From positions 558,001 to 622,000 of the forward strand of contig NZ_WINI01000001.1 in NCBI RefSeq assembly GCF_009497155.1: 64,000 bases of DNA, written 5' to 3'. The notes under the pieces are model-generated. The model was not told where the DNA came from. It saw only the letters and a program-made list of their open reading frames with translations, and made no database searches. Shown here piece after piece: positions 35,967 to 45,140 of the stretch; within the stretch, counting starts at the first letter, position 1; each line of letters begins with the position of its first letter. Made by a program: the position numbers and the translations under genes. The stretch comes from Glaciimonas soli (lineage in GTDB: Bacteria; Pseudomonadota; Gammaproteobacteria; Burkholderiales; Burkholderiaceae_D).

Positions 35967-37604
35967 ATGCAATTCAAAATTAAGACCCTGGCGCTTGCCG
36001 CTTTTGCATTTTTCGGCACCCCACTTTTGGTTCACGCCAACGACATTTCCATTTACACCCCAAGTTATAGCATGATTGATCCCAATAACCCGGATTCCGG
36101 CGTATTGGGAATGCAACAAGTTGATGTTTGGGCACGTATTCGTAAAGGCTTCAGCATCCCAGACTTAGATAACGATCTGGTTGCCAAACAAACCCAATAT
36201 TACAGTGATCGTCCGGATTATTTTCAACGCACCACCATCCGCGCCTCGCCTTATCTGTTTCACGTAGTACAAGAGTTGGAAAAGCGTGGCATGCCGACCG
36301 AATTGGCACTGCTGCCATTTATTGAGTCTTCGTTTAATCCACAAGCTTCTTCCAGCGCCAAAGCCGTTGGCTTGTGGCAGTTTATGCCTGCGACCGGGCG
36401 CGATTTCAATCTTAAACAAGATATGTTTAAGGACGAGCGTCGCGATGTGTTGGCCTCCACCGACGCAGCACTGACTTATCTGCAATCGCTGTATGCCATG
36501 TTTGGCGATTGGCAATTGGCGCTTGCTGCATACAACTGGGGCCAAGGCTCAGTCCAGCGCGCTATCGACAAAAACCAAGCGGCTGGGCTGCCGACCGACT
36601 TCGCCAGCCTGTCGCCTTTGATGCCAGCAGAAACGCGCAACTATGTGCCAAAGCTGCAAGCGGTTAAAAATATTATTGCGTCACCAGAAAGTTACAACAT
36701 TGTCCTGCCGAAGATCGACAATGAACCTTATTTTGTGACCATCGGCAAAACCCGCGACATTGACGTTACCGTCGCCGCGCAGCTGGCGGAGTTGCCGCTA
36801 GACGATTTTAAGGCCCTCAATCCGCAATTTAAACGCCCCGTCATTATCGGCAGTGCTGATACCAAAATTTTGCTGCCACAAAGTAATGCAGAAAAATTTA
36901 AGAAAAACATGTTGAAATGGACACAATCGTTTTCATCCTGGACGGCGCATACGGTAGGCAACGCCAGAGAGCGCATTGAAGCGATTGCAGCAAAGTTTGA
37001 TACCACCCCGGAAGTCATCCGCGAAGTCAATCACATCCCTCCGCGCATGGTATTGAAAGCAGGCTCCACGATTTTGGTGCCCAAGACTGAAAACTCAAAT
37101 AGCGACATCACCGCTGAAGTGGCAGATAACGCCACGATGGCAGTGACTCCCGATGTTCCGGAAACACGCCGGATTTACGTCAAGGTCGGCAAGCACGACA
37201 CTTTAGGCTCAATCGCAAGCCGCTATGGCGTCAGTATCAACCAAGTTAAATCATGGAATAACCTGCGCCACAACAGCGTCAATCGCGGTCAAAGCTTGCA
37301 TTTGCAAGTGCCTAATCGGTTCGCCAACACAATTGCTTCCAGCGACAACGAGGATAAAGGCAGCATACGCAAGGTCAGCATGACCTATAAAGAAAGCAGC
37401 AAAGGAAGCAATAGCAAGCATTCCGCTAAAGAGCGCAAAGAGGTTGTTGCCAGCAGTCGCAAGGAACGTAACACTAGCAAAACCAAAGTTGTTGCTAGTA
37501 CTGCTAAAACCACTGCTAAAACCGGCAATAAAAAAGTCGCGGCTACCAGCAACAAAAAAGGCAAGACAGTGGTGTTAGCTGACGCAAAAGGCTCGCGCAA
37601 GTAA
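35967..37604 (+). CDS. mltD: Membrane-bound lytic murein transglycosylase D with LysM domains
   Basis: 545 residues. A Sec signal peptide (to about residue 24) is followed by the SLT domain: catalytic glutamate E120 in LPFIESSFNPQA, then AVGLWQFMPATGRDF and LALAAYNWGQGSVQRAI. Two LysM modules bind peptidoglycan, a divergent one near residues 325-370 and a clear one near 398-447 (YVKVGKHDTLGSIASRYGVS). The last about 90 residues are a Lys/Ser/Thr-rich basic tail absent from E. coli MltD (452 residues), possibly an extra wall- or membrane-binding segment. No lipobox cysteine is seen in the signal peptide, unlike E. coli MltD. Confidence 0.93.
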   Translation: MQFKIKTLALAAFAFFGTPLLVHANDISIYTPSYSMIDPNNPDSGVLGMQQVDVWARIRKGFSIPDLDNDLVAKQTQYYSDRPDYFQRTTIRASPYLFHVVQELEKRGMPTELALLPFIESSFNPQASSSAKAVGLWQFMPATGRDFNLKQDMFKDERRDVLASTDAALTYLQSLYAMFGDWQLALAAYNWGQGSVQRAIDKNQAAGLPTDFASLSPLMPAETRNYVPKLQAVKNIIASPESYNIVLPKIDNEPYFVTIGKTRDIDVTVAAQLAELPLDDFKALNPQFKRPVIIGSADTKILLPQSNAEKFKKNMLKWTQSFSSWTAHTVGNARERIEAIAAKFDTTPEVIREVNHIPPRMVLKAGSTILVPKTENSNSDITAEVADNATMAVTPDVPETRRIYVKVGKHDTLGSIASRYGVSINQVKSWNNLRHNSVNRGQSLHLQVPNRFANTIASSDNEDKGSIRKVSMTYKESSKGSNSKHSAKERKEVVASSRKERNTSKTKVVASTAKTTAKTGNKKVAATSNKKGKTVVLADAKGSRK

Positions 37605-37612
37605 TGAATGAT

Positions 37613-37647
37613 GTGCAGTCGACGCATTCTATGTGCCGACTGCACCT
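37613..37647 (+). terminator. Hairpin after mltD
   Basis: GTGCAGTCG, loop, CGACTGCAC starts 9 bases after the mltD stop. No T-run follows, so terminator function is uncertain. Confidence 0.45.
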
Positions 37648-37815
37648 CTCAAGCAAATTGCCAGTTGCGGCAATCCCCTCTACAATCTTGCCCTGCTCGC
37701 GCTAAAACGCGCCTCATTGCAACCCGCGCCACCAGCTTGCGTCAATAAACTAGTACTCAGCTAAACTGTTTACTAAGTTGATGAAGAAGTATTGGTGCGC
37801 ATATCTGGAGTCAAC

Positions 37816-38604
37816 ATGGCATTCCTGCAAGGAAAAAAAATTCTCATCACTGGTCTGCTGTCCAACCGCTCTATCGCTTATGGCATTGCCCAGGCATGCA
37901 AACGCGAAGGTGCGGAATTGGCATTTACCTACGTTGGTGATCGTTTCAAAGATCGCATTACAAAATTTGCAGCGGAATTCGGCAGCGAATTGATTTTTGA
38001 TTGCGACGTTGGCAGTGATGAACAAATCAATGCCCTATTCGCTGATCTCGGCAAATCCTGGGATCATCTGGATGGCTTGGTGCATGCGATTGGTTATGCG
38101 CCTGCAGAAGCGATTGCCGGCGATTTCCTTGAAGGCTTCTCACGCGAAGGCTTCAAGATTGCGCATGACATTTCCGCGTATAGCTTCCCGGCGATGGCTA
38201 AAGCGGCGTTGCCTATGTTGCGCCCGAACTCTGCGCTACTGACATTGACCTATCTGGGTTCTGAGCGCGTGGTTCCCAACTACAACACCATGGGACTGGC
38301 CAAAGCGTCACTGGAAGCCTCCGTCCGCTATCTGGCCGACTCTTTAGGACCAAAGGGCGTGCGAGTAAACGGCATTTCTGCTGGCCCAATCAAGACATTG
38401 GCGGCCAGTGGCATCAAAGGCTTCGGTAAAATCCTGGGTTTTGTTGCTGATCACGCGCCTTTGCGTCGCAATGTCACACTGGAAGATGTCGGCAATGCGT
38501 CTGCATTCTTGCTCTCAGATCTTTCCAGTGGCATTACAGGTGAAATCACCTATGTAGATGGTGGCTTTTCACATGTAGTCGGCGGGATTGCCGAAGCTGA
38601 GTAA
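37816..38604 (+). CDS. fabI: Enoyl-ACP reductase FabI (NADH)
   Basis: 262 residues from the ATG at 37816 with GGAG 7 bases upstream. FabI completes each round of type II fatty-acid elongation. The cofactor motif [11 protein letters not shown] (13-23) and catalytic Y146, Y156 and K163 ([15 protein letters not shown]) fall at the same positions as in E. coli FabI, and the [11 protein letters not shown] substrate loop is present. It is the target of triclosan and diazaborines; G93 of E. coli corresponds to the AIGYAP region here. A strong terminator follows. Confidence 0.97.
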   Translation: MAFLQGKKILITGLLSNRSIAYGIAQACKREGAELAFTYVGDRFKDRITKFAAEFGSELIFDCDVGSDEQINALFADLGKSWDHLDGLVHAIGYAPAEAIAGDFLEGFSREGFKIAHDISAYSFPAMAKAALPMLRPNSALLTLTYLGSERVVPNYNTMGLAKASLEASVRYLADSLGPKGVRVNGISAGPIKTLAASGIKGFGKILGFVADHAPLRRNVTLEDVGNASAFLLSDLSSGITGEITYVDGGFSHVVGGIAEAE

Positions 38605-38629
38605 GTGCCTGAGTAAATACGCTTTCCAT

Positions 38630-38668
38630 AAAAAAACCTCTGAACCTGTCCAGGTCAGAGGTTTTTTT
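38630..38668. terminator. Bidirectional terminator between fabI and the OmpA-like gene
   Basis: AAAAACCTCTGA, CCTG-CAGG inner pair and TCAGAGGTTTTTTT form a stem of about 16 bp with T-runs on both strands. It serves the convergent fabI and OmpA-like genes. Confidence 0.9.
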
Positions 38669-38692
38669 GTTGCTCGATCTTAGTTTCACGCT

Positions 38693-39355
38693 TTAATTAT
38701 GCACAGTCACTTCCACTCGGCGCGCTGCCGCGGTATCGCCAGCCGTTGTTGCTTGCGGCTTTTCCAATTCGATACGATCTGTTGAAACGCCTGCGGCACT
38801 CAATGTGTCACGCACAGCCTTGGCACGATTTTTAGACACTTCAGCATTCACGTCAGCATTGCCGCTGGCGTCATTAAAGCCGGAGATGCTTGCCTTGGCT
38901 TCCGGATGCTCTTTCATGTAAGTGGCAATTGAAGATAAATCAGTTGCGGCCGCCGTCGGCACCGCAGACTTACCTTCAGCAAAGAAAATTCTAACGACTT
39001 CAATAGTTACAGCAACAACTTGGGCCGGTGCGCCCGGCGCACCGTCGGCACCGACTGCCACTGCTGTCGCGTTACCGCTGCCATTAGTCACTGCTGTTGC
39101 TGATGCACTTGCGCCATTTGCGCCGTTTGCACCAACAGCATTCGCAACAGCAGCTTCAGCAGTGGCAGGTGCCGCATTAGCAGTACTTGACACTGCACTG
39201 GCCATAGAATTGGCGACATCCGCGCGAACAGTCCCCTTTGGTGCGCCATTGATGCCGAAGTAGGCAGCCAAACCAAGTATGCATATGACCACAATGCCAA
39301 CGATGGCCCAAATAATACCCAGTGCTGCTTTTTGTTCGCTGTTATTGTCGTCCAT
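38693..39355 (-). CDS. Inner-membrane-anchored OmpA-like protein with Gly-X-Y spacer
   Basis: 220 residues from the ATG at 39355 (AGGGG upstream; the frame is open 25 codons further). A short cytoplasmic N-terminus (MDDNNSEQK) is followed by one membrane helix (about residues 13-33), an Ala/Gly spacer with collagen-like triplets (GANGANGAS and GADGAPGAP), and an OmpA C-terminal-type peptidoglycan-binding domain from about residue 120 (FAEGKSAVP, ISGFNDASGNADVNAEVSKNRAKAV). It probably links the inner membrane to the cell wall. Function otherwise unknown. Confidence 0.82.
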   Translation of the reverse strand: MDDNNSEQKAALGIIWAIVGIVVICILGLAAYFGINGAPKGTVRADVANSMASAVSSTANAAPATAEAAVANAVGANGANGASASATAVTNGSGNATAVAVGADGAPGAPAQVVAVTIEVVRIFFAEGKSAVPTAAATDLSSIATYMKEHPEAKASISGFNDASGNADVNAEVSKNRAKAVRDTLSAAGVSTDRIELEKPQATTAGDTAAARRVEVTVHN

Positions 39356-39869
39356 ATAAATTCCCCTCTCGGTGATGGCAAAATTATAAAAAATCAAATT
39401 GTAGCCGAAGAGCAAAAAATCTCCATACAAAACAACTCTACCTCGGGATGTGTATCCTTATTCATTAACAATGTATCTCAATACGTGCGTCAAGGTTAAA
39501 AATACTGTATCATTCGCTGCTGCGTTGCAATATCGGGCGCAAACAACAATCCTCTAAGCGTGAACGATGTAATTTCGCTGGAGTTGATTGCAATAAAAAT
39601 AAGTAGCTTCGCAAGCCTAAGCATGTTCTGGCCCTAATGATATCAATTAGTCGGAACATAGCATTGTAAAAGCCCTCCCGCCTTGTGTGTCGTCGTTTCG
39701 TTGACACCGTCCCGGCGCAAAGCTTTTGTGCCGAAATTTCTTTGTATTTTTCTGAGTCATTTCGTTGGTTGGCGTTGCTTTCTTGCGCTCTCTGTATTGA
39801 TGCAATTCGTTTATGCAATTAATTTATAAATGCATAGCAGAGAGACACTGATCTTTACGAAAGAAAATA
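39356..39869. promoter_or_regulatory. Long intergenic region and leader of the RhlE-type helicase
   Basis: 514 bp between divergent genes. AT-rich to about 39520, then a mixed region with no convincing ORF; two weak frames on the minus strand lack ribosome sites. The space suggests a long 5' untranslated leader for the helicase, as known for several cold-induced DEAD-box helicase mRNAs, but no promoter can be fixed. Confidence 0.35.
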
Positions 39870-41282
39870 ATGACTTTTGAATCACTAGGCTTACACGCGT
39901 CCGTTATCCAGGCTTTGAATGAAGCTGGCTACACTAAACCGACAAATGTCCAAGAACAAGCAATCCCAGCAGCCATCGCCGGTCGCGATCTGATGGTTTC
40001 CTCACAAACTGGCTCCGGCAAAACCGCAGCTTTCATGTTGCCTTCACTGCATAAATTTGCATCAGCACAACAAACTGGCGGCGCTGGCAAAACACCTAAT
40101 CAAGAAATGCAAGCATCGCGCGCCCGCGGCGAGCGTCCACGTTTCAAAGCAGCTCAGCCGAAAATGCTGGTGCTGACGCCAACGCGTGAATTGGCATTGC
40201 AAGTAACGACTGCTACCACAAAATACGGCTCTTTCATGAGAAATGTCCGTGCAATTTCTATTCTTGGTGGTATGCCTTACCCTAAGCAAATGCAATTGCT
40301 GGCAAAAAACCCGGAAATCCTGGTTGCTACACCAGGTCGTTTGATCGATCACATGGAATCAGGCAAGATCGATTTCTCCCAACTGGAAATTCTGGTATTG
40401 GACGAAGCTGATCGCATGCTGGACATGGGTTTCATCGACGATATCGAAAAAATCGTTGATAACACGCCTGCTACTCGTCAAACCATGTTGTTCTCAGCGA
40501 CGCTTGATGGCGTGGTTGGTAACATGGCCAAACGCATCACCAAAGATCCGATGGTCATTCAGGTTGCTGGTTCAGCTACCAAACATGAAAACATTCAACA
40601 AAAGGTCCACTTTGTCGACGATCTGTCGCACAAAAATCGTTTGCTGGATCATTTATTGCGCGATGAAACCATGGATCAGGCAGTCGTGTTCACCGCGACT
40701 AAACGTGATGCAGACACGATCGCAGATCGTTTAAACATCGCTGGTTTCGCTGCTGCGGCCTTGCATGGCGACATGCATCAAGGTGCGCGTAACCGCACTT
40801 TGGACAGTCTGCGCCGCGGACAAGTTCGTGTGCTGGTTGCCACTGACGTTGCTGCACGCGGTATCGATGTTCCAGCAATCACGCACGTATTCAACTACGA
40901 TTTACCAAAATTCCCGGAAGATTACGTTCATCGTATCGGTCGTACTGGCCGAGCTGGTCGTAATGGTGTTGCGGTATCGTTGGTTAATCATGCCGAAGGC
41001 ATGAACGTTAAGCGTATTGAGCGCTTTACCAAGCAAGTGATCCCTGTTGATGTCGTTGTAGGTTTCGAACCTAAACGCAGCGCAGCGCCATCACGTAGCG
41101 CTCATAAACCAGGTGGCTGGAAACCTGGCGATAACCGCAAACCAGGCGGTGGCGGCGGTCGCACCTTCAGTAAGCCAGGCGCTCCGCGCAGAGATGGCGC
41201 TGGTGGTACTGGTGGTGGTTACAAAGGTAACCGCTCTAGTGAAGGCGCTGGTGGTGCACGTCGCTCGTTTGGCGACCGTTAA
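39870..41282 (+). CDS. rhlE: DEAD-box ATP-dependent RNA helicase, RhlE type
   Basis: 470 residues. The helicase core shows the Q-motif (GYTKPTNVQEQAIPAAI), SSQTGSGKTAAFMLP, PTRELALQV, VLDEADRMLDMGF, FSATLDG, VATDVAARGID and HRIGRTGRAGRNG. An insertion of about 25 residues follows motif I (residues 68-95). The C-terminal 80 residues are Gly/Arg/Lys-rich (KPGGGGGRTFSKPG, GGTGGGYKGN), an unstructured RNA-binding tail. Such proteins remodel rRNA and mRNA in ribosome assembly and RNA decay, often in the cold. RhlE is the best match; other DEAD-box subfamilies cannot be excluded. Confidence 0.88.
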   Translation: MTFESLGLHASVIQALNEAGYTKPTNVQEQAIPAAIAGRDLMVSSQTGSGKTAAFMLPSLHKFASAQQTGGAGKTPNQEMQASRARGERPRFKAAQPKMLVLTPTRELALQVTTATTKYGSFMRNVRAISILGGMPYPKQMQLLAKNPEILVATPGRLIDHMESGKIDFSQLEILVLDEADRMLDMGFIDDIEKIVDNTPATRQTMLFSATLDGVVGNMAKRITKDPMVIQVAGSATKHENIQQKVHFVDDLSHKNRLLDHLLRDETMDQAVVFTATKRDADTIADRLNIAGFAAAALHGDMHQGARNRTLDSLRRGQVRVLVATDVAARGIDVPAITHVFNYDLPKFPEDYVHRIGRTGRAGRNGVAVSLVNHAEGMNVKRIERFTKQVIPVDVVVGFEPKRSAAPSRSAHKPGGWKPGDNRKPGGGGGRTFSKPGAPRRDGAGGTGGGYKGNRSSEGAGGARRSFGDR

Positions 41283-41312
41283 TCGACAGCTAACGTAATT
41301 CGATGCAATGTG

Positions 41313-41347
41313 AAAACGGCCACTGGAAATTCCAGTGGCCGTTTTTT
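41313..41347 (+). terminator. Terminator of the helicase gene
   Basis: AACGGCCACTGGAA and TTCCAGTGGCCGTT form a perfect 14-bp stem followed by TTTTA. Confidence 0.92.
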
Positions 41348-41385
41348 ATTGAGCTCGCAATACCAACAATTGATTTGAAAAACAC

Positions 41386-41502
41386 CCCCGTCATCCTCGC
41401 GAACGCGGGGATCCATTTTACGAAAGGCAAAAATGGAAGAGATTTGTCCTTTACTTTATTGAGATCGTAACTTGGATCCCCGCGTTCGCGAGGATGACGG
41501 TG
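41386..41502. repeat. REP-like inverted repeat pair, copy A
   Basis: Arms of about 29 bp: CCGTCATCCTCGCGAACGCG at 41389 and its reverse complement ending near 41502, separated by 56 bases. The same sequence recurs at 49152-49223. Each arm is itself palindromic (CGCGAACGCGGGGATCC). It resembles the widespread CGTCATTCCCGCG-type intergenic palindromes of proteobacteria. Confidence 0.75.
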
Positions 41503-41582
41503 ATTTTAAGCCTGCGAATCGGGGAATGACGCGGATATTTTCAAAGTGATTATTTCGCCGTGCTTCACTACCGGGTGACAAA

Positions 41583-42470
41583 TCATGCACTCCACCCCAA
41601 AATCACCGCGCCAAAAGCAATCACGCTGCAGGCCAACATGCGACGCACTGTCAATGCCTCTCCTAAAAAGAAACGGGCAATTAACGCAGCAAATAATACT
41701 GAGGTTTCACGCAATGCTGAAACCGGCCCCATAGGGGCCAATGTAATCGCCCAAATGACAATACCGTAAGCAAACAAAGACATGACGCCGCCGCCAAGCG
41801 CATTCCACGTTTCCCGAGTACGTAATGAAATCGGAAAGCGCCTATGTAAATAGGTATAGATCACCACCAACGGTATTCCATCCAGCAGAAACATCCAGCC
41901 TGTATATGCGCCAACATGACCGGCAGCGCGTGAGCCCAAGCCATCGACTACTGTATATGCGGCAATAAATACACCAGTCGCAAATGCGGCCAACGGTCCT
42001 TCTATTTTGCTACCGCTTTGCTTAAGTTGCAGATTTACGGTCGCATCACCAGTCACTTTTTTTCTAAAGCTAATGTTGGATAAACTGATGATGCCAAGTG
42101 AGATAAGTACAACCCCAAGCAAGGTCAATATTCCTAAACTCTCCCCGGCGAACAGCGCCGCCCCGAGCGACACCAACAAAGGAGATGAGCCACGCGCAAT
42201 CGGATAAGACTGTCCAAAATCACCAGCGCGATAAGCCCGTACCAGAAACAAGTTATAGCCTACGTGCAGCCCTACCGACATGGCGATGTAAGGCCAACTT
42301 GCTACCGCAGGCAAAGGTAACCACAACACCAGAGGCAACGCGCCCAAAGCCGCTCCCACTGTCATCAAGGTAATGGACCAAAGTCGATCGCCGCTGCTTT
42401 TCAGCATGGCATTCCAGGAAGCGTGCAATAACGCCGCGCACAATACCAACGCAATAATGCCTGAGGTCAT
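41583..42470 (-). CDS. EamA/DMT-family permease
   Basis: 295 residues with ten predicted helices in two EamA repeats (SGIIALVLCAALLHASWNAMLK at the N-terminus; second repeat from about residue 155, FATGVFIAAYTVVDGLGSRAAG). The FGQSYPIARGSSPLL motif is typical of one subgroup. Family members export amino acids, purines or other metabolites; the substrate is unknown. The gene stands alone. Confidence 0.85.
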   Translation of the reverse strand: MTSGIIALVLCAALLHASWNAMLKSSGDRLWSITLMTVGAALGALPLVLWLPLPAVASWPYIAMSVGLHVGYNLFLVRAYRAGDFGQSYPIARGSSPLLVSLGAALFAGESLGILTLLGVVLISLGIISLSNISFRKKVTGDATVNLQLKQSGSKIEGPLAAFATGVFIAAYTVVDGLGSRAAGHVGAYTGWMFLLDGIPLVVIYTYLHRRFPISLRTRETWNALGGGVMSLFAYGIVIWAITLAPMGPVSALRETSVLFAALIARFFLGEALTVRRMLACSVIAFGAVILGWSA

Positions 42471-42654
42471 GAAGTGAGCCTAATACGAGTAAAAACAGGG
42501 GTGGGCAGAAAGAAGCGGCGCATGAAGAAAGATGAGGATTTCAGACCTACGGCAGATTCGCGCCTCATTTCTGCAGTAGGTCGATGCAAGTGAAGTTTGG
42601 AAATTACGTATTTATTTACTCATTTACTTATTCATTTACAAAATAAACTGGCAA

Positions 42655-43062
42655 TTACGCCGCTAAGGCCGCAATCCCAGCTTTAGCAATCTGTACATCT
42701 TCTGTCGATTTAACGCCAGACACGCCGACTGCGCCCAGGTATTCACCATTGACTACGATAGGAACGCCGCCTTCTAACAAGCCTTCCAGATTCGGTGCGG
42801 TGATGAATGAGAAACGACCATTGTTGATCATATCTTCATAAATTTTTGATTCGCGTTGACCCAAAGCAGCAGTCTTTGCTTTTGCCGGCGCAATGTGGGC
42901 TGAAATTGGCGCTGCGCCATCTAAGCGTTGCAACCATAACAAATGACCACCATCATCGACGATAGAAATAGTAACCGCCCAGTTATTCGCTTTAGCTTCC
43001 GCTTCTGCTGCACCGGCAATTTTTTTAATGTCGTCCAACGTCAGAATTTGTTTCGATTTCAT
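42655..43062 (-). CDS. GlcG/HbpS-family heme-binding-like protein (DUF336)
   Basis: 135 residues, usual length. The pattern LTLDDIKKIAGAAEAEAKANNW, VTISIVDDGGHLLWLQRLDGA, KAKTAALGQRES, GGVPIVVNGEYLGAVGVSG is diagnostic. The family includes heme-sensing HbpS and GlcG of glycolate operons; here the gene is isolated and without a signal peptide. Ribosome site AGGAGA. Function not assignable. Confidence 0.88.
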   Translation of the reverse strand: MKSKQILTLDDIKKIAGAAEAEAKANNWAVTISIVDDGGHLLWLQRLDGAAPISAHIAPAKAKTAALGQRESKIYEDMINNGRFSFITAPNLEGLLEGGVPIVVNGEYLGAVGVSGVKSTEDVQIAKAGIAALAA

Positions 43063-43411
43063 ACTTCTCTCCTAATCTTGCTTTGTGTCTGTAAATAAAA
43101 TGAATACTTAGCGTGCTATTACTCGCGGAGAGAATTGTACTTGAGTAAGGAGTGAGATACATCCTATCTATCTCAATGATAGAAAAGATCGGAAAAATAA
43201 TTCCACAAAGAAATTAAAGTGTGGAACAATGTAAAACATTCAGTTTTTTGTACGTTATTTTAGAACTTGCAGTCATAATTGTCGTCTTGTTATGCATCTT
43301 GAGTTTTACCTTTGCTATTTTGTTTAAACCGAACTTAACGTTGGTATGAACTAATAAGGAACTCTTCACACTAACATAGCTTTAGATTAATTGATCCTGC
43401 CTCAAAAGATA
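43063..43411. other. Intergenic region, 349 bp
   Basis: AT-rich spacer between divergent genes. It holds a TGAGATACATCC...ATCTCAATGAT imperfect dyad near 43155 that could be an operator for the GlcG-like gene. No ORF or RNA is evident. Confidence 0.3.
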
Positions 43412-44011
43412 ATGACGATTAAACCAGTTTTTCCGCAGTTAGTTTCTCGCCTTGTACTGATGGGTTCATTAGTCGCCAGTTGCGCAATTGCCAGCCCAGT
43501 TTGGGCAAGCGACATCACTGACTTGGACACGCCTCCTCCAGCCCCTCGTAATCGCCTCCAGCAATTCACAGACCGCGCCTCTGAGCTGGGTCAAAGTGCC
43601 ATGAATTTAATTGGCATTCATTACAAATATGGTGGCAATACACCTCAAACAGGTCTTGATTGCAGCGGCTTGGTCCGTTATGTATTCAAAGAAGCGCTCG
43701 GCATTGATTTGCCGCGCACCGCCGCCGAATTGAGCCGCGAAGGTGCAAAAGTTTCACAACAAGATTTAAAGCCAGGCGATTTGGTGTTTTATAACACTCT
43801 GCGACGCAGCTTCTCGCATGTCGGCATCTACCTGGGCAACAACAAATTTATCCATGCACCGCGCACAGGTGCTGCAGTACGCATCGAGGATATGGATATC
43901 AGTTACTGGAAAAGCCGCTTTAATGGTGCGCGCCGCATTAGCGATCTGGATTCTGAGTCGGTAACAGGGATTACGACGGCGCAGTTCAACAATGCGAAGG
44001 TTCAGGAATAA
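43412..44011 (+). CDS. NlpC/P60 (C40) cell-wall endopeptidase
   Basis: 199 residues from the ATG at 43412 (a TTG seven codons upstream is also possible; neither has a strong ribosome site). A signal peptide ends near SPVWA (residue about 32). The C40 domain has C84 (LDCSGLVRYVF), H136 (FSHVGIYLG) and H148 (FIHAPRTG) as the catalytic triad. It should cleave D-Glu-mesoDAP bonds in peptidoglycan stems in the periplasm. Similar to E. coli Spr/MepS and YafL, but without a lipobox. Confidence 0.9.
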   Translation: MTIKPVFPQLVSRLVLMGSLVASCAIASPVWASDITDLDTPPPAPRNRLQQFTDRASELGQSAMNLIGIHYKYGGNTPQTGLDCSGLVRYVFKEALGIDLPRTAAELSREGAKVSQQDLKPGDLVFYNTLRRSFSHVGIYLGNNKFIHAPRTGAAVRIEDMDISYWKSRFNGARRISDLDSESVTGITTAQFNNAKVQE

Positions 44012-44034
44012 GCGCTATATCAATGCTTTCCCCA

Positions 44035-44067
44035 TAAAAAAATCCACATTCAATGTGGATTTTTTTA
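44035..44067. terminator. Bidirectional terminator
   Basis: AAAAAATCCACATT, CA and AATGTGGATTTTTTT: a perfect stem with T-runs on both strands between the convergent endopeptidase and patatin genes. Confidence 0.9.
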
Positions 44068-44100
44068 TTTCATCAGAACTTCCTAGGACTCGGGCAAAAC

Positions 44101-45027
44101 TCACCCGCCGCGCATCTCTTGTAATTTCTTTTTAATCATCGGCATCGCTGCGATTGCAGCTTGTTCTCCCGCCATAATCGCCGTGTTGCGTGAAGCGAAA
44201 TCATTGCCCTTCATACCATTTAAAGCTGGAGTAATCACGACATCAGCATTCTTCAACTCTTTCTCATTAATGGTTTTTCCCATAATGGCGAAAGTTTGTA
44301 GCAGCACGCCCAACGAGCTCGAACCACTTTGCGCCTCTGGCGCAGCAGAAATATTGACGGCAATCACAAAGTCAGCACCCATTTCTTTTGCATAGCGCAC
44401 CGGCACTGGCGCGACCAAACCACCATCGACATATTCATGGCCTGAGATTTTGACCGGCTGGAAAACACCCGGCACTGAAGATGAGGCGCGTACCGCCAGG
44501 CCAGTATTGCCGCGTCGAAATAAGATCGGGGCGCCTGAATTGAGGTCAGTCGCAACGGCACCAAACGGAATTTTCAGTTTTTCTATGGGTGTATTGTTGA
44601 CCGCTCTATTTACGTAATTTTGTACACCCTCACCTTTTAGCACGCCGCTCAGTTTGGAAAACAAAGGAATAGACCAATCGGTAAACGCCGATTCATCCAT
44701 TTTCAATGCCATTTTTTGCAAAGCGAAGCCATCGTTACCAGCTGCGTATAAGGCACCAACCACACTACCCGCACTAGTGCCGACCACAACATCAGGAACG
44801 ATGCCATTTGCTTCCAGCACTTTAATCACGCCGATATGGGCAAAACCGCGCGCGGCACCACCACCCAATGCTAAACCTACCTTAATATGACGCGGCGCTT
44901 CTTTTTGCACCACAGGTACAGGCACTACTGCGGCTGGCGGCACTGTTTTACAGGCGGCCATCGGCAATAGCATCAGAACGGCAAGAATATAGCGTGAAGA
45001 AATCGGCAACTTGGATTGTAAATTCAT
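44101..45027 (-). CDS. Patatin-like phospholipase lipoprotein (RssA/NTE family)
   Basis: 308 residues. A lipoprotein signal ends in PMAAC (C26). The patatin domain has the oxyanion loop GGGAARG (55-61), nucleophile S85 in GTSAGS and catalytic aspartate in DGG (201-203), with FGAVATDLNSG in between. It should be a membrane-attached serine hydrolase of phospholipids or lysophospholipids at the cell envelope. Long-known relatives are RssA and YchK. Confidence 0.9.
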   Translation of the reverse strand: MNLQSKLPISSRYILAVLMLLPMAACKTVPPAAVVPVPVVQKEAPRHIKVGLALGGGAARGFAHIGVIKVLEANGIVPDVVVGTSAGSVVGALYAAGNDGFALQKMALKMDESAFTDWSIPLFSKLSGVLKGEGVQNYVNRAVNNTPIEKLKIPFGAVATDLNSGAPILFRRGNTGLAVRASSSVPGVFQPVKISGHEYVDGGLVAPVPVRYAKEMGADFVIAVNISAAPEAQSGSSSLGVLLQTFAIMGKTINEKELKNADVVITPALNGMKGNDFASRNTAIMAGEQAAIAAMPMIKKKLQEMRGG

Positions 45028-45140
45028 GGGATAAAGACACTTAGCGAAGCATCATTGCTGTATGTCTTGAGAAGAAAATGAAGGTCGTCGATTGTATCCG
45101 AAATTACGATTATTCAATTGCTGCGCAGCATACGGTGTCA

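Noticed and set aside
41386-41502. Insertion sequence with 29-bp terminal repeats
   Set aside because: Only 56 bases lie between the arms and the same palindrome recurs after modC, so it is a REP-like pair, not an IS.
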